Assembly (NCBI RefSeq): GCF_025133575.1
Contig: NZ_CP104011.1
Location: 5,402,965 to 5,466,964, forward strand
Direction: 5' to 3'
Length of the DNA: 64,000 nt
From: Pseudomonas sp. GCEP-101
Lineage (GTDB): Bacteria > Pseudomonadota > Gammaproteobacteria > Pseudomonadales > Pseudomonadaceae
Below, piece by piece: positions 43,211 to 51,204 of this stretch. The first letter of the stretch is position 1; every line of letters starts with the position of its first letter. The position numbers and the translations under genes were made by a program. The notes beneath the pieces are model-generated. The model had not been told where the DNA came from and ran no database searches. It saw only the letters and a list, made by a program, of their open reading frames with translations.

Positions 43211-45615
43211 GCGCTGGCCTCGCGGTTGGCGAAGCCTTCCTGCATTTCACGGGCGCGCTTCAAGCACTCCTTGCACACGGAGCTGGGCAACTCGGGCAGC
43301 GGGAAGTTCTGCCGGGTGGGCACTTGCCAGCGGTGGCGGCCCTTGAGGCTGAGCAGCGTGGGGCCGTGGATCTGGATTTCGCCCTCGGGCGAGAGGTGGA
43401 TGTAGGCGCCGCCGCTGGCGAGGGTGATGCCTTTTTTGGCGGTGATCTGCAGGTGCCCTTCTACCGATTGCAGGGTGATGTCCTTCAGGGCGGTGAGCGC
43501 GAGGGTGTCAGCGTGGGATTCCACCTCCAGCGGGCCCTTGCCGGAGACCAGTCGCATGCCTTCCTGCTGCGCCAGCAGGGAGATGGCCTGCTGGCTGTGG
43601 GCGGCCATGCGCCCGTTGCTGGCGAGGTTCACCTCGCCAGCGCTTTGCAGGTACAGGGCCTTGCTGCTGGCGAGCAGGAGGCTTTGCGGGCTGAGCACGC
43701 CGATGCCGCGCGGGGCACTGAGGAGCATGGCGGGTTGGCTGAGCTGGCTGGCGGCCTCACGGAAGGCGGCGAGGCTCTTGGTATCGGGTTTCAGGTTGTG
43801 GTGCGCTTGGGCAACCTCGGCGCGCTCGCGCATCTGCTGCACGGCACCTTTGAGTAGGCTTTCGGCGGGCTGCATGTCGAGCTGCTCGCCCAGCCCGTTG
43901 GTTTGCTCGTCAGTGCTGATGAGCAGGCCTTTGCCAGCGCGCAGAGCACCGTGGGCATCAGTGCGCAGTTCGAAGCCAGCGCCGCGGCGTCGCGCCGGCA
44001 TTTCGCCGGTGACCAGATGGCCCAGGTTGAGCTGGCTTTGCCCGCTGTGGGGGCTGCGCAAATGGACGTGCTCGCGCCCGCGGTTATCCTCGATTCTCAG
44101 CTCGTTGTCGGCGGGTGTTCTCAACCTGTTGCGCTTGTATTCGCGCAGGGTAATGACATCCGTGTGGCGGCTGTCGTGGAGTGCAAAAGCGATGAACGCC
44201 TTGTCGATATCCCCTTGCTCGAACGCGATGGCCACTTCGGTGCCCTGGATCAGTGGCAGGTGCAGACCATGGGCGTCTCCGCCATAGGGCCGGGCAAGGC
44301 GCAGCCAGGCGCTCTCCTGGCCGTCACCCCAACTGGCCGCCTCGCGGTCGAAGAGGAAGCGAACCTTGTAGCGGCCCTGCATGTCGATGTGGCTGTACAG
44401 GTCGTTGGGTTGCGAGCTGGTAACGCGGGCGGGAATGGTGCCGGCGATGATCGGTTTGGGCAGAAGTGGCGGGCGGAAGCAGACGGTTTCGGAATAGGGT
44501 ATGCCATCGAAGCTGGCGATGAAGCTGCTGTCACGCGCGGCGCGGGTGACCACGCGGGTGATGACCGCGCCGGGTGCGAAGGCCTGCGGCGCGCCGTCGA
44601 CCTTGAGGACTTGGCCGGGTGCGAGGGCGGCGCTGCTGGTGATGCCGCCGAGACGGGTCTGCTGGTTGAGGTAGCGTTCATGGCGCAGGCGGCCGTAGAA
44701 GAAGCCCGACTCGCTTTGCAGGTTTTCGTCCTGCGCGTACGCATTTCCCAGCACGCCATAGTTTTCGCCGTAATGGTATGCCTCGCCATAGGTGGTCGGG
44801 TCGCCACGGGACTGGTCGACTTCGCCCTGGAGCCAGGCATTGGCGTCACGATAGTCGTAGGACAGGAAGTGGACGTTTTGCTCGACAACGCCATGGCTGG
44901 ACTGCAATTGCCAGACGGCATCGTGGCCGTCGCTGCTGGTGCCGGACTGGGGTTGGTAAGGCAGGCTGACGCCGCGTTCGTAGGCCCTTTGGTCGTCGTG
45001 CAGCTCGACGACGTCGATGCGCAATTTCTCGTTGGCTGTGAAGCGATACCAGATGCCGACCTCGGCGAGCAGGCGGTTGACGAAGGCGAGGTCCGACTCG
45101 CCAATCTGGAGCGTTTGTTCCCTAGTTGGGTATTCGCGGGTCAGCTGGAAGAAGAAATCCTGCCCAGCCCAATGATGCCGCTCGCTGCGAAAGACGCTCT
45201 CGACGATTTCGGGAACGGATTTCTGCAGGTAGACCCGGTATTGCCGTCCCCTGTCCAGCAGGGCCAGGCGAGGCTGCAAGGTGACCTCATAGCGGGTTTC
45301 ATCGGCGGACGCCGCCAGGCGGCGGTAGCCGGTAATCACGCCATACAGGGTGCGCAGCGGTTCGCTGGCGGGTACCGGCATGCCGATGTAGGGCACCGGC
45401 GTGGGAGGCGGGTGAAGACTGAAGCGGGCTTCCTTGCCCAGTAAGCGGTCGGCGGGAATGTCGTGCTGCGAACAGGTCAACTCGATGGTGTAGCGGTACG
45501 GCTGGCTGAGGCCTTCTTCCCCGTGGAATGAGACGATGTCCAGCAGACCATCGAAGTCCTGAATCTGGATTTTGTGTCGGTTGTGATCGAAAAACAGCGG
45601 CGTTTCGAACTGCAT
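43207..45615 (-). CDS. vgrG: VgrG type VI spike protein with C-terminal DUF2345 extension
   Basis: An 802-residue spike protein. The gp27-like part (about 1-390) begins MQFETPLFFDHNRHKIQIQD and has the GEEGLSQPYRYTIELTCSQH segment. A gp5-like OB fold follows with the KVRFLFDRE and SAWLRLARPYGGD motifs, then the beta-helical needle and DUF2345 (GEVNLASNGRMAAHSQQAIS). The C-terminus ends in a short CKECLKRAREM helix that may bind the DUF4123 adaptor or cargo. The start at 45615 has AGGAGG ten bases upstream. It is the first gene of the nine-gene island; no Hcp or sheath genes are nearby, so it depends on an apparatus encoded elsewhere. Confidence 0.95.
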   Translation of the reverse strand: MQFETPLFFDHNRHKIQIQDFDGLLDIVSFHGEEGLSQPYRYTIELTCSQHDIPADRLLGKEARFSLHPPPTPVPYIGMPVPASEPLRTLYGVITGYRRLAASADETRYEVTLQPRLALLDRGRQYRVYLQKSVPEIVESVFRSERHHWAGQDFFFQLTREYPTREQTLQIGESDLAFVNRLLAEVGIWYRFTANEKLRIDVVELHDDQRAYERGVSLPYQPQSGTSSDGHDAVWQLQSSHGVVEQNVHFLSYDYRDANAWLQGEVDQSRGDPTTYGEAYHYGENYGVLGNAYAQDENLQSESGFFYGRLRHERYLNQQTRLGGITSSAALAPGQVLKVDGAPQAFAPGAVITRVVTRAARDSSFIASFDGIPYSETVCFRPPLLPKPIIAGTIPARVTSSQPNDLYSHIDMQGRYKVRFLFDREAASWGDGQESAWLRLARPYGGDAHGLHLPLIQGTEVAIAFEQGDIDKAFIAFALHDSRHTDVITLREYKRNRLRTPADNELRIEDNRGREHVHLRSPHSGQSQLNLGHLVTGEMPARRRGAGFELRTDAHGALRAGKGLLISTDEQTNGLGEQLDMQPAESLLKGAVQQMRERAEVAQAHHNLKPDTKSLAAFREAASQLSQPAMLLSAPRGIGVLSPQSLLLASSKALYLQSAGEVNLASNGRMAAHSQQAISLLAQQEGMRLVSGKGPLEVESHADTLALTALKDITLQSVEGHLQITAKKGITLASGGAYIHLSPEGEIQIHGPTLLSLKGRHRWQVPTRQNFPLPELPSSVCKECLKRAREMQEGFANREASA

Positions 45616-45845
45616 GATGCCCCGACCTCCTTGTGCGATGGGTGAGCGCAGGAGGTGGGCCAGAAGACCGAACCAGTGCCTGCAAACGCTTATTTGGACG
45701 AGCGTGCAGGTTTGGTTATCGAGGGGGAATCAACCGATTCCGGGATGCCTGAGGGAAAGGTCGGGCGTTTTTTCCTAGGATTTAATGTGGCGCGACACAA
45801 GGCGTGCCGCTTTTCATTGCGCGCAAGTTCACTCCTGTAGCGTGC

Positions 45846-46109
45846 TCAAGGCCGCTGGCGGCGCACCGTGGAGAGCAGGCTCGTGGGAATCGACATCAGC
45901 AGGATATAGGCCGCCACGGCGAGCATCAGCCCGCCGCTCCCCAACAGCAGGTAGCGGCGTTCCTTCACCACGGTCAGGTCCAGCCCGCCGGAGAACAGGA
46001 TCCAGCCGAGCCCGGCCAGGGCCACGGTGAACAGGATGGCGATCAGGTAACTGGCGATGACGATCAGCAACCAGAGCGGACTCCAGCGCCGGCGCGGCAG
46101 CTTTTCCAT
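45846..46109 (-). CDS. Small hypothetical membrane protein
   Basis: An 87-residue protein with two membrane helices (LWLLIVIASYLIAILFTVAL and LLLGSGGLMLAVAAYILLM) joined by a polar loop (DLTVVKERR). The ATG has GGGAGG upstream. It is separated from vgrG by 230 bp and divergent from the diguanylate cyclase gene. No family recognised. Confidence 0.7.
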   Translation of the reverse strand: MEKLPRRRWSPLWLLIVIASYLIAILFTVALAGLGWILFSGGLDLTVVKERRYLLLGSGGLMLAVAAYILLMSIPTSLLSTVRRQRP

Positions 46110-46324
46110 GGTCTTGGGCCTCCCAGCCCCCTCCGACAGTCACATGAGCCCGGCAGTCTGGTGGCCATTGGCGGCCCGCGCAACCCGACCAAAGCGGCAG
46201 ACGCGCCGCCCAGGCGCACCGGGACAACGGCTTACCCGACCGGCAGCGGCTGCCTGGCATACCGGAAAGCCGCCCAGGGCGCTTACAATCGCGCTTTCGC
46301 CGTTGGTGCAGTACGGTTTCAAAA

Positions 46325-47500
46325 ATGGCCCTCGATCCACCCACCATGTTGACCATCTCGGTCGCCCTTGCTGCGGCCGCAGCGCTGTACCTGGCCATCG
46401 AGTGGCGCAGCGTGCGCGAACGCTCGCTGCTGTTCTGGAGCGCCGGCTTCGCCACCATTTCCCTTGGCTCGACCCTCGCGCTGCTGCGCATGGGCGGCTA
46501 CCTGGTAGTAGGCGTCTGGTTCGCCAATGGCCTGCTGGTGCTGGCCCACTGGTTCTTCCTCTACGGCGTGGCGAAGTTCACCGACACCCGGCTGTCGCGC
46601 GGCTGGCTGCTGCTGCCGCTGACCTGGATGGCACTGCTGGCGTTGCCCGAGGGCGGCCCGCTGTGGTCCAGGCTGATGCTGCTGGCCAACTCCTGGCTGG
46701 TCGCCCTGCTCTCCCTGCGCGCCAGCTTCCTGCTGCGCCCCCACGGCAAGTCCCTCAGCGTAGGCGCCGTGCAGTTGCGCTACGTGATGCTGGTGCACGG
46801 CGTCTTTTACCTGGCCAAGGGCGCGACAGCGATCATTCCCGGTACGCTGATCGACCTGGCAGCCTTTCGTGGCGAGATCATCCAGATCTCCCTGGTCGAG
46901 GGCGCGATGGCGATCATGCTGATTGCCCTGTCGATGACCGGCACCGAGCGTTACCGCCGCGAGAAGCGAATCGCCCGCCTTGCCGCCCGCGACCCGCTGA
47001 CCGCCCTGTACAACCGCCGCGCGCTGGAAGTCCGCGCGCCACGCGTGTTCGAGGACGTCTCCCCGGAGCGCCCCGGCGCCCTGCTGCTGATCGATATCGA
47101 CAACTTCAAGCAGGTCAACGACCTGCACGGCCACACCGCCGGCGACCGCCTGCTGGTGGCGCTGAGCGAGATGATCCGGGCCGCGCTGCCGGAGCGGGCG
47201 GTGGCGGCGCGCCTGGGCGGTGACGAGTTCGTCATCCTGCTGGGCGGCGTCGCCAGTGAACAGGTGATGGCGCTGGCCGGCACGCTGCGCGAGCAATTCC
47301 ATGCCCTGGCCGCGCAGAGCTTCGCCACGCCGCAAGCGGTGACGCTGAGCATTGGCGCCGACCTGTTCGACCAGCCGCCAGCCAGCCTCGCGGCGCTGAT
47401 CGAGCAAGGCGATGCGACGCTCTATGAGTCCAAGCGCGGCGGCCGGGACAGCATCCGATTGATGGACCGCACGGTTGCCAATGGCGACCGGCTGGGCTGA
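46325..47500 (+). CDS. Membrane-bound diguanylate cyclase (GGDEF, no I-site)
   Basis: A 391-residue protein with seven or so N-terminal hydrophobic helices (about 1-205) and a C-terminal GGDEF domain (about 220-385). The active site is intact: RLGGDEFVILL, with DPLTALYNRRALE and LLIDIDNFKQVND upstream. The inhibitory I-site RxxD, expected five residues before GGDEF, is absent (the segment reads PERAVAAR). It should make c-di-GMP from GTP without product feedback at that site. The membrane part may sense a small molecule. A strong terminator lies 120 bp downstream. Confidence 0.93.
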   Translation: MALDPPTMLTISVALAAAAALYLAIEWRSVRERSLLFWSAGFATISLGSTLALLRMGGYLVVGVWFANGLLVLAHWFFLYGVAKFTDTRLSRGWLLLPLTWMALLALPEGGPLWSRLMLLANSWLVALLSLRASFLLRPHGKSLSVGAVQLRYVMLVHGVFYLAKGATAIIPGTLIDLAAFRGEIIQISLVEGAMAIMLIALSMTGTERYRREKRIARLAARDPLTALYNRRALEVRAPRVFEDVSPERPGALLLIDIDNFKQVNDLHGHTAGDRLLVALSEMIRAALPERAVAARLGGDEFVILLGGVASEQVMALAGTLREQFHALAAQSFATPQAVTLSIGADLFDQPPASLAALIEQGDATLYESKRGGRDSIRLMDRTVANGDRLG

Positions 47501-47619
47501 GAGCCGGCCGAGAGCGATGTCAAGGCCGGCGGGTGCAACAGACCTCGGCGTGGGCCTTCATCAAAGCTTAATCTCGCGCCGGCAAGCTGGACTCAGTCAC
47601 CAAAGGTGCGTGACCTATG

Positions 47620-47650
47620 AATGCTGCCTGTTCCAGGCAGCATTTTTTTT
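47620..47650 (+). terminator. Strong rho-independent terminator
   Basis: AATGCTGCCTG and CAGGCAGCATT form an 11-pair stem with a three-base loop followed by eight T. It closes the diguanylate-cyclase transcript or a short RNA starting in the 47501-47620 leader-like stretch, where a CTTCAT-N5-CTTAAT element (47556-47572) resembles a PmrA-type direct repeat. Confidence 0.9.
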
Positions 47651-47784
47651 GCCCGGCGGTGTGGGGAAGCCGCAGGAGCGACGGTGTTTACCTGAAACTC
47701 CTTGCCGACGATTGTCCCTCTCCCTGACCCTGGCTACGCGCCCCGCTCCGAAGGGGTTGGGGGAGGCCTGCCATGACCTTTCGT

Positions 47785-47869
47785 GCAGGAGCGGACTCCG
47801 TCGGCGCGCGGTGTGCATCGCACCGACGGTTATCGCGGACATCCTCCGCGTCTGCACAACCGCTCCTGC
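47785..47869. repeat. Long imperfect inverted repeat, REP-like
   Basis: Outer arms GCAGGAGCGG (47785) and CCGCTCCTGC (to 47869) enclose an inner hairpin CCGTCGG/CCGACGG (about 47798-47829). It resembles a REP doublet but with GCAGGAGCGG in place of GTAGGAGCG. The whole gap 47501-47943 holds only this and the terminator. Confidence 0.68.
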
Positions 47870-47943
47870 CGGACAACCCGCCCGATAGATGCTATATGCC
47901 TTGAGGCGCGCACCGATGTGCGCCCGCCTCCACCTGCCTTCGT

Positions 47944-49425
47944 ATGGATACCGGCATGCCGATCCGCCGTTCGACTACCGTTCTCCTCGCCAGCCTGGGC
48001 CTGACCGGCGCCATTGGCGTGCTGTCCGCCTGGGCCATTCTGGAAATGCGTCACGACGCCTTCGAGGTCGCCAGCGCCAACGGCCACAACATCGCCCTGC
48101 TGGTACAGCGCGACATCCAGCGCAACCTCGATCTCTACGACATGACCCTGCAGGCAATAGCCCACGTCCATGCCCAGCCGGAGATCCGCGGGCTGTCGAT
48201 GGACACCCGCAACCTGCTGCTCAGGGCCTACACCGCGCCCACCCGCGGCATGGGCTCGGTGTTCCTGACCAATGCCGACGGCGTCGCGACCTACAGCTTC
48301 GGCAAGGAAGTGCCCGCACGCATCGACCTCTCCGGCCGCGAGTATTTCCAGGCGCTACGGGTCTCGCGCAGCGACGCGCCCTATCTCAGCCACCCGTACA
48401 TCCCCTACTCCAACAATGCCCGCAACAGCATCGCCCTGAGCCGTCGCCTGGAACGCGAGGACGGGAGTTTCGCCGGCGTGGTCGGCGCGAACCTCGAACT
48501 GGCCTACTTCAGCGAACTGTTCAGCGGCCTCAACCTGGGCGAGGGCGGCACGGTCAGCCTGCACATGCGCGACGGTACGCTGCTGGCCCACTGGCCCGAG
48601 AGCGAACCCACCGCGACCCTGAACGAATCCTTCCAGCGTTACCTGGGCAACGGTGCGGAGAACTTCTTCGATACCAACAACGACGGGCTGGAACGCTGGC
48701 ACGACTTCCGTCCGGTGGAAGGCTACCCGCTGGTATTCAGCGTCGCCCTGCCCTCCCGCGAGATCTACGAGGACTGGTACTGGCGCGCCAGCCTGATCGG
48801 CCTGCTGGGGGTCTCCCTGGTCGCCGCGGTGCTCGGCCTGGCGCTCATCGCCCTGCGCCAGATGCGCGAACGCGATCGCCAGGAGGCCGAGCTGCGCCTG
48901 GCCGCCAGCACCGACCCGCTGACCGGCCTGAACAACCGCCGCGCCTTCGACCTGCGCGCCGGCCACGAATGGGCGCGCTACCAGCGCAGCGGCGCGCCGC
49001 TGGCGGTGATGCTGATGGATATCGACAAGTTCAAGGCCTACAACGACCACTACGGCCACCCCGCCGGCGACGCGGCGCTCAAAACCGTGGCCCGGGTGAT
49101 CGCTGAACATTCGCGGCGCCCCGCCGATTGCGCGGCACGCTTCGGCGGCGAGGAATTCGTGGTGCTGCTGGGCGACAGCGGGGAAGCCGACGCCCAGGCC
49201 CTGGCCGAGCAGATCCGCGCAGGCCTGCAGGCCCTGGGGGTGCCGCACGAACACGGGCCCCTGGGCGTGCTGACCCTGAGCATCGGCGTGGCCAGCACGT
49301 CGCAGTTCAGCCCGAGCGACTGGGCCGAGCTGCTGCAATCGGCGGACAGTGCGCTGTACCAGGCCAAGAACGGCGGGCGCAACCGCGTGGTGGCCTTCCG
49401 CCGCGCCGCGGTCGGAGCCTCCTAA
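47944..49425 (+). CDS. dCACHE-type diguanylate cyclase (GGEEF with intact I-site)
   Basis: A 493-residue cyclase. A first helix (TTVLLASLGLTGAIGVLSAW) and a second near 285-307 bracket a periplasmic sensor of about 250 residues with dCACHE/PDC character (GSVFLTNADGVATYSFGK, SGREYFQALRVSRSDAPY). The GGDEF domain starts STDPLTGLNNRRAFDLR and ends in ARFGGEEFVVLL. The inhibitory site RPAD lies exactly five residues before GGEEF, so product feedback is expected. Start: ATG 47944, or ATG 47956 four codons in. Its stop overlaps that of mtnB by 4 bp on the opposite strand. Confidence 0.94.
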   Translation: MDTGMPIRRSTTVLLASLGLTGAIGVLSAWAILEMRHDAFEVASANGHNIALLVQRDIQRNLDLYDMTLQAIAHVHAQPEIRGLSMDTRNLLLRAYTAPTRGMGSVFLTNADGVATYSFGKEVPARIDLSGREYFQALRVSRSDAPYLSHPYIPYSNNARNSIALSRRLEREDGSFAGVVGANLELAYFSELFSGLNLGEGGTVSLHMRDGTLLAHWPESEPTATLNESFQRYLGNGAENFFDTNNDGLERWHDFRPVEGYPLVFSVALPSREIYEDWYWRASLIGLLGVSLVAAVLGLALIALRQMRERDRQEAELRLAASTDPLTGLNNRRAFDLRAGHEWARYQRSGAPLAVMLMDIDKFKAYNDHYGHPAGDAALKTVARVIAEHSRRPADCAARFGGEEFVVLLGDSGEADAQALAEQIRAGLQALGVPHEHGPLGVLTLSIGVASTSQFSPSDWAELLQSADSALYQAKNGGRNRVVAFRRAAVGAS

Positions 49426-50048
49426 TCCCGCCGGCCGCCCAGGCTCAGCAGCGCAAGCTCGCAGGCGAAGAGAAATTCGAACGCCTCCACCTGGCGCAGC
49501 GCATCGCTCATGCGCGGGCCCCAGGTGTACAGGCCGTGGCCGCGGATCAGGTAACCGGGGCAATCCGGATGCGCATCCAGCCAGGGCTGCACCTGGGCGG
49601 CCAGGCGGGCGATGTCCTGGTCGTTGTCGAAGATCGGCACGGTGACGCGGTCTTCGTGGGTGGTGACGCCGGCGAAGGCCTTCTGCAGTTCGTAGCCTTC
49701 CAGCTCCAGGCGGTCGCCCACCGTCAGACGCGACAGTACGGTGGCGTTGACCGAATGGGTGTGCAGTACCGCGCCGATCTCGCCACGCCAGGCGTAGAGC
49801 TGGGTGTGCAGCAGGGTTTCCGCCGACGGCTTCTTGCCCGGCTCCAGGCTGTTGCCGGCCAGGTCGGTCTCCAGCAGGTCGTCCTCGCCGAGCTGGCCCT
49901 TGTGCTTGCCGGAGACGGTGAGCAACGCGCGGTCGGCGGCCAGGCGCGCCGAGTAGTTGCTGCTGGTAGCCGGCGACCAGCCGCGGCCATAAAGGAAACG
50001 TCCGGCCTCGATGATCTGCCGGGTGAGTTGCTGACGGGTGTCAGTCAT
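49422..50048 (-). CDS. mtnB: Methylthioribulose-1-phosphate dehydratase
   Basis: A 208-residue class II aldolase-fold enzyme of the methionine salvage pathway. Features are SPATSSNYSARL near the N-terminus, the zinc ligands in AVLHTHSVNATVLSRL, the third His in LIRGHGLYTWG, and ELQKAFAGVTTHEDRVTVPI typical of MtnB. It dehydrates 5-methylthioribulose-1-phosphate from methylthioadenosine, a by-product of spermidine synthesis. The usual mtnC and mtnD neighbours are absent; downstream is a convergent cyclase gene. A spermidine synthase lies 9 kb away. Confidence 0.94.
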   Translation of the reverse strand: MTDTRQQLTRQIIEAGRFLYGRGWSPATSSNYSARLAADRALLTVSGKHKGQLGEDDLLETDLAGNSLEPGKKPSAETLLHTQLYAWRGEIGAVLHTHSVNATVLSRLTVGDRLELEGYELQKAFAGVTTHEDRVTVPIFDNDQDIARLAAQVQPWLDAHPDCPGYLIRGHGLYTWGPRMSDALRQVEAFEFLFACELALLSLGGRRD

Positions 50049-50204
50049 GGGAAACCGAAGCGATAGTAAGGGGTCGCCACTCTATCCAGCGCCATCCAGC
50101 GCGCTAAATACCGAAATCGCATGGACTCATAACCGCTCCCCATTCACCCTCGGGAGGAGCCGGCCTTCTATTCCTTCCAGTTATAAAAACCAGTTAAATT
50201 CATA

Positions 50205-50218
50205 TTGGTATATACCAA
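50205..50218. promoter_or_regulatory. Perfect palindrome TTGGTATATACCAA, probable HutC-type GntR operator
   Basis: The 14-bp palindrome contains GGTATATACC, matching the HutC-subfamily GntR consensus GT-N-TA-N-AC. It is 66 bp before the first gene of the six-gene operon whose last gene encodes a GntR-UTRA regulator. Its TATATA core could overlap a -10 element, giving repression by occlusion (inference). Confidence 0.75.
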
Positions 50219-50283
50219 ATACTCTCCCCTTCAATACGCTCCATCGCAGTTGCCGGCCGTTGGCCGTTTCGGAGAAAGGTTTC

Positions 50284-51204
50284 ATGTTTGCCTTGCGGGT
50301 CATGCTCGAATACTTCCACCCCTGGCCCAATTCGGCCGGTTTCTACCTCGCCCGTGAACGCGGCTGGTACCGCGATGCGGGGCTGGACGTGGAACTGGTG
50401 GTGCACGACCCCTACCACGGCGACACCCTGGACCACCTGGCACGCGGCGCCGCTGCGTTTGGCGTATTCCCCAGCAACCGCCTGCTGGTGCGCCGCGAGC
50501 TGGGCCAGCCGCTGATCGGCGTGGCGGCGATCAACCATCGCGGCCTGGAGTCGATCCAGACCCTCACCGACAGCGGCATTCGCCGCCCCCGTGATCTGCA
50601 GGGCAAACGCCTGGCGCTCAACCCCACCCCGCGTGGCCTGGCCATGGTGCGCCACCTGGTGTCCCGCGATGGTGGCGACCCCGACGCGGTCGAGCTGGTC
50701 GATGCGGGCTTCCGCGAGCTGCGCCCCGAGGACCTGGCCGCCGGCCTCGCCGACGCCAGCTTCGGCGGCTACTGGGCCTGGGAGGCGCTGCTGCCCAGCC
50801 CCATCGCCGAGGAACGCCGCGTGGTCCTGCCGGTGGACGAGATCGGCGCACCGCCCTATCACAGCTACCTGCTGGGCGCCCGCGAGGATTGGCTCGATGC
50901 CAACGCGGACGTCGCCCGACGCTTCCTCGCCGTCACCGCGCGGGGATTCCTCGCCGCCGCGGCGGAGCCGGAAGCCGCGTTGCCCGTCTACGAACGCACC
51001 ATTCCGTACTTCCCCCACGAGATGCTGGCAAAATCCCTGCGGCGCATCGCGCCCAGCTGGCTGCACGAAGGCCGCTGGGGCGAACAGCGCGAGGAACTGC
51101 TGCAGCCCTACGCCCAGTGGCTGCATGACTATGGTGTGCTGCGCGACCCGGAAATCTGGCGCGGCGCCACCAGCAATGCCTGGCAAGTGGAGACCCCAGC
51201 ATGA
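50284..51204 (+). CDS. NMT1/THI5-like substrate-binding protein without signal peptide
   Basis: A 306-residue periplasmic-binding-fold protein of the THI5/NMT1-like family: MFALRVMLEYFHPWPNSAGF, YLARERGWYRDAGLDVELVV, then RRPRDLQGKRLALNPTP. The start at 50284 leaves no signal peptide, and no ABC permease or ATPase is nearby. The CCCFC motif of catalytic yeast Thi5 is missing. It may be a cytosolic ligand sensor or binding protein, or may work with the TonB/PnuC uptake genes of this operon. It overlaps the kinase gene by ATGA. Ligand unknown; pyrimidine or thiamine-like compounds are suggested by family. Confidence 0.8.
   Translation: MFALRVMLEYFHPWPNSAGFYLARERGWYRDAGLDVELVVHDPYHGDTLDHLARGAAAFGVFPSNRLLVRRELGQPLIGVAAINHRGLESIQTLTDSGIRRPRDLQGKRLALNPTPRGLAMVRHLVSRDGGDPDAVELVDAGFRELRPEDLAAGLADASFGGYWAWEALLPSPIAEERRVVLPVDEIGAPPYHSYLLGAREDWLDANADVARRFLAVTARGFLAAAAEPEAALPVYERTIPYFPHEMLAKSLRRIAPSWLHEGRWGEQREELLQPYAQWLHDYGVLRDPEIWRGATSNAWQVETPA

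Noticed and set aside
50049..50283. TPP or other riboswitch before the putative vitamin-uptake operon
   Set aside because: I looked for the CTGAGA and ACCTGA core elements of the TPP aptamer and did not find them; the palindromic operator explains regulation better.
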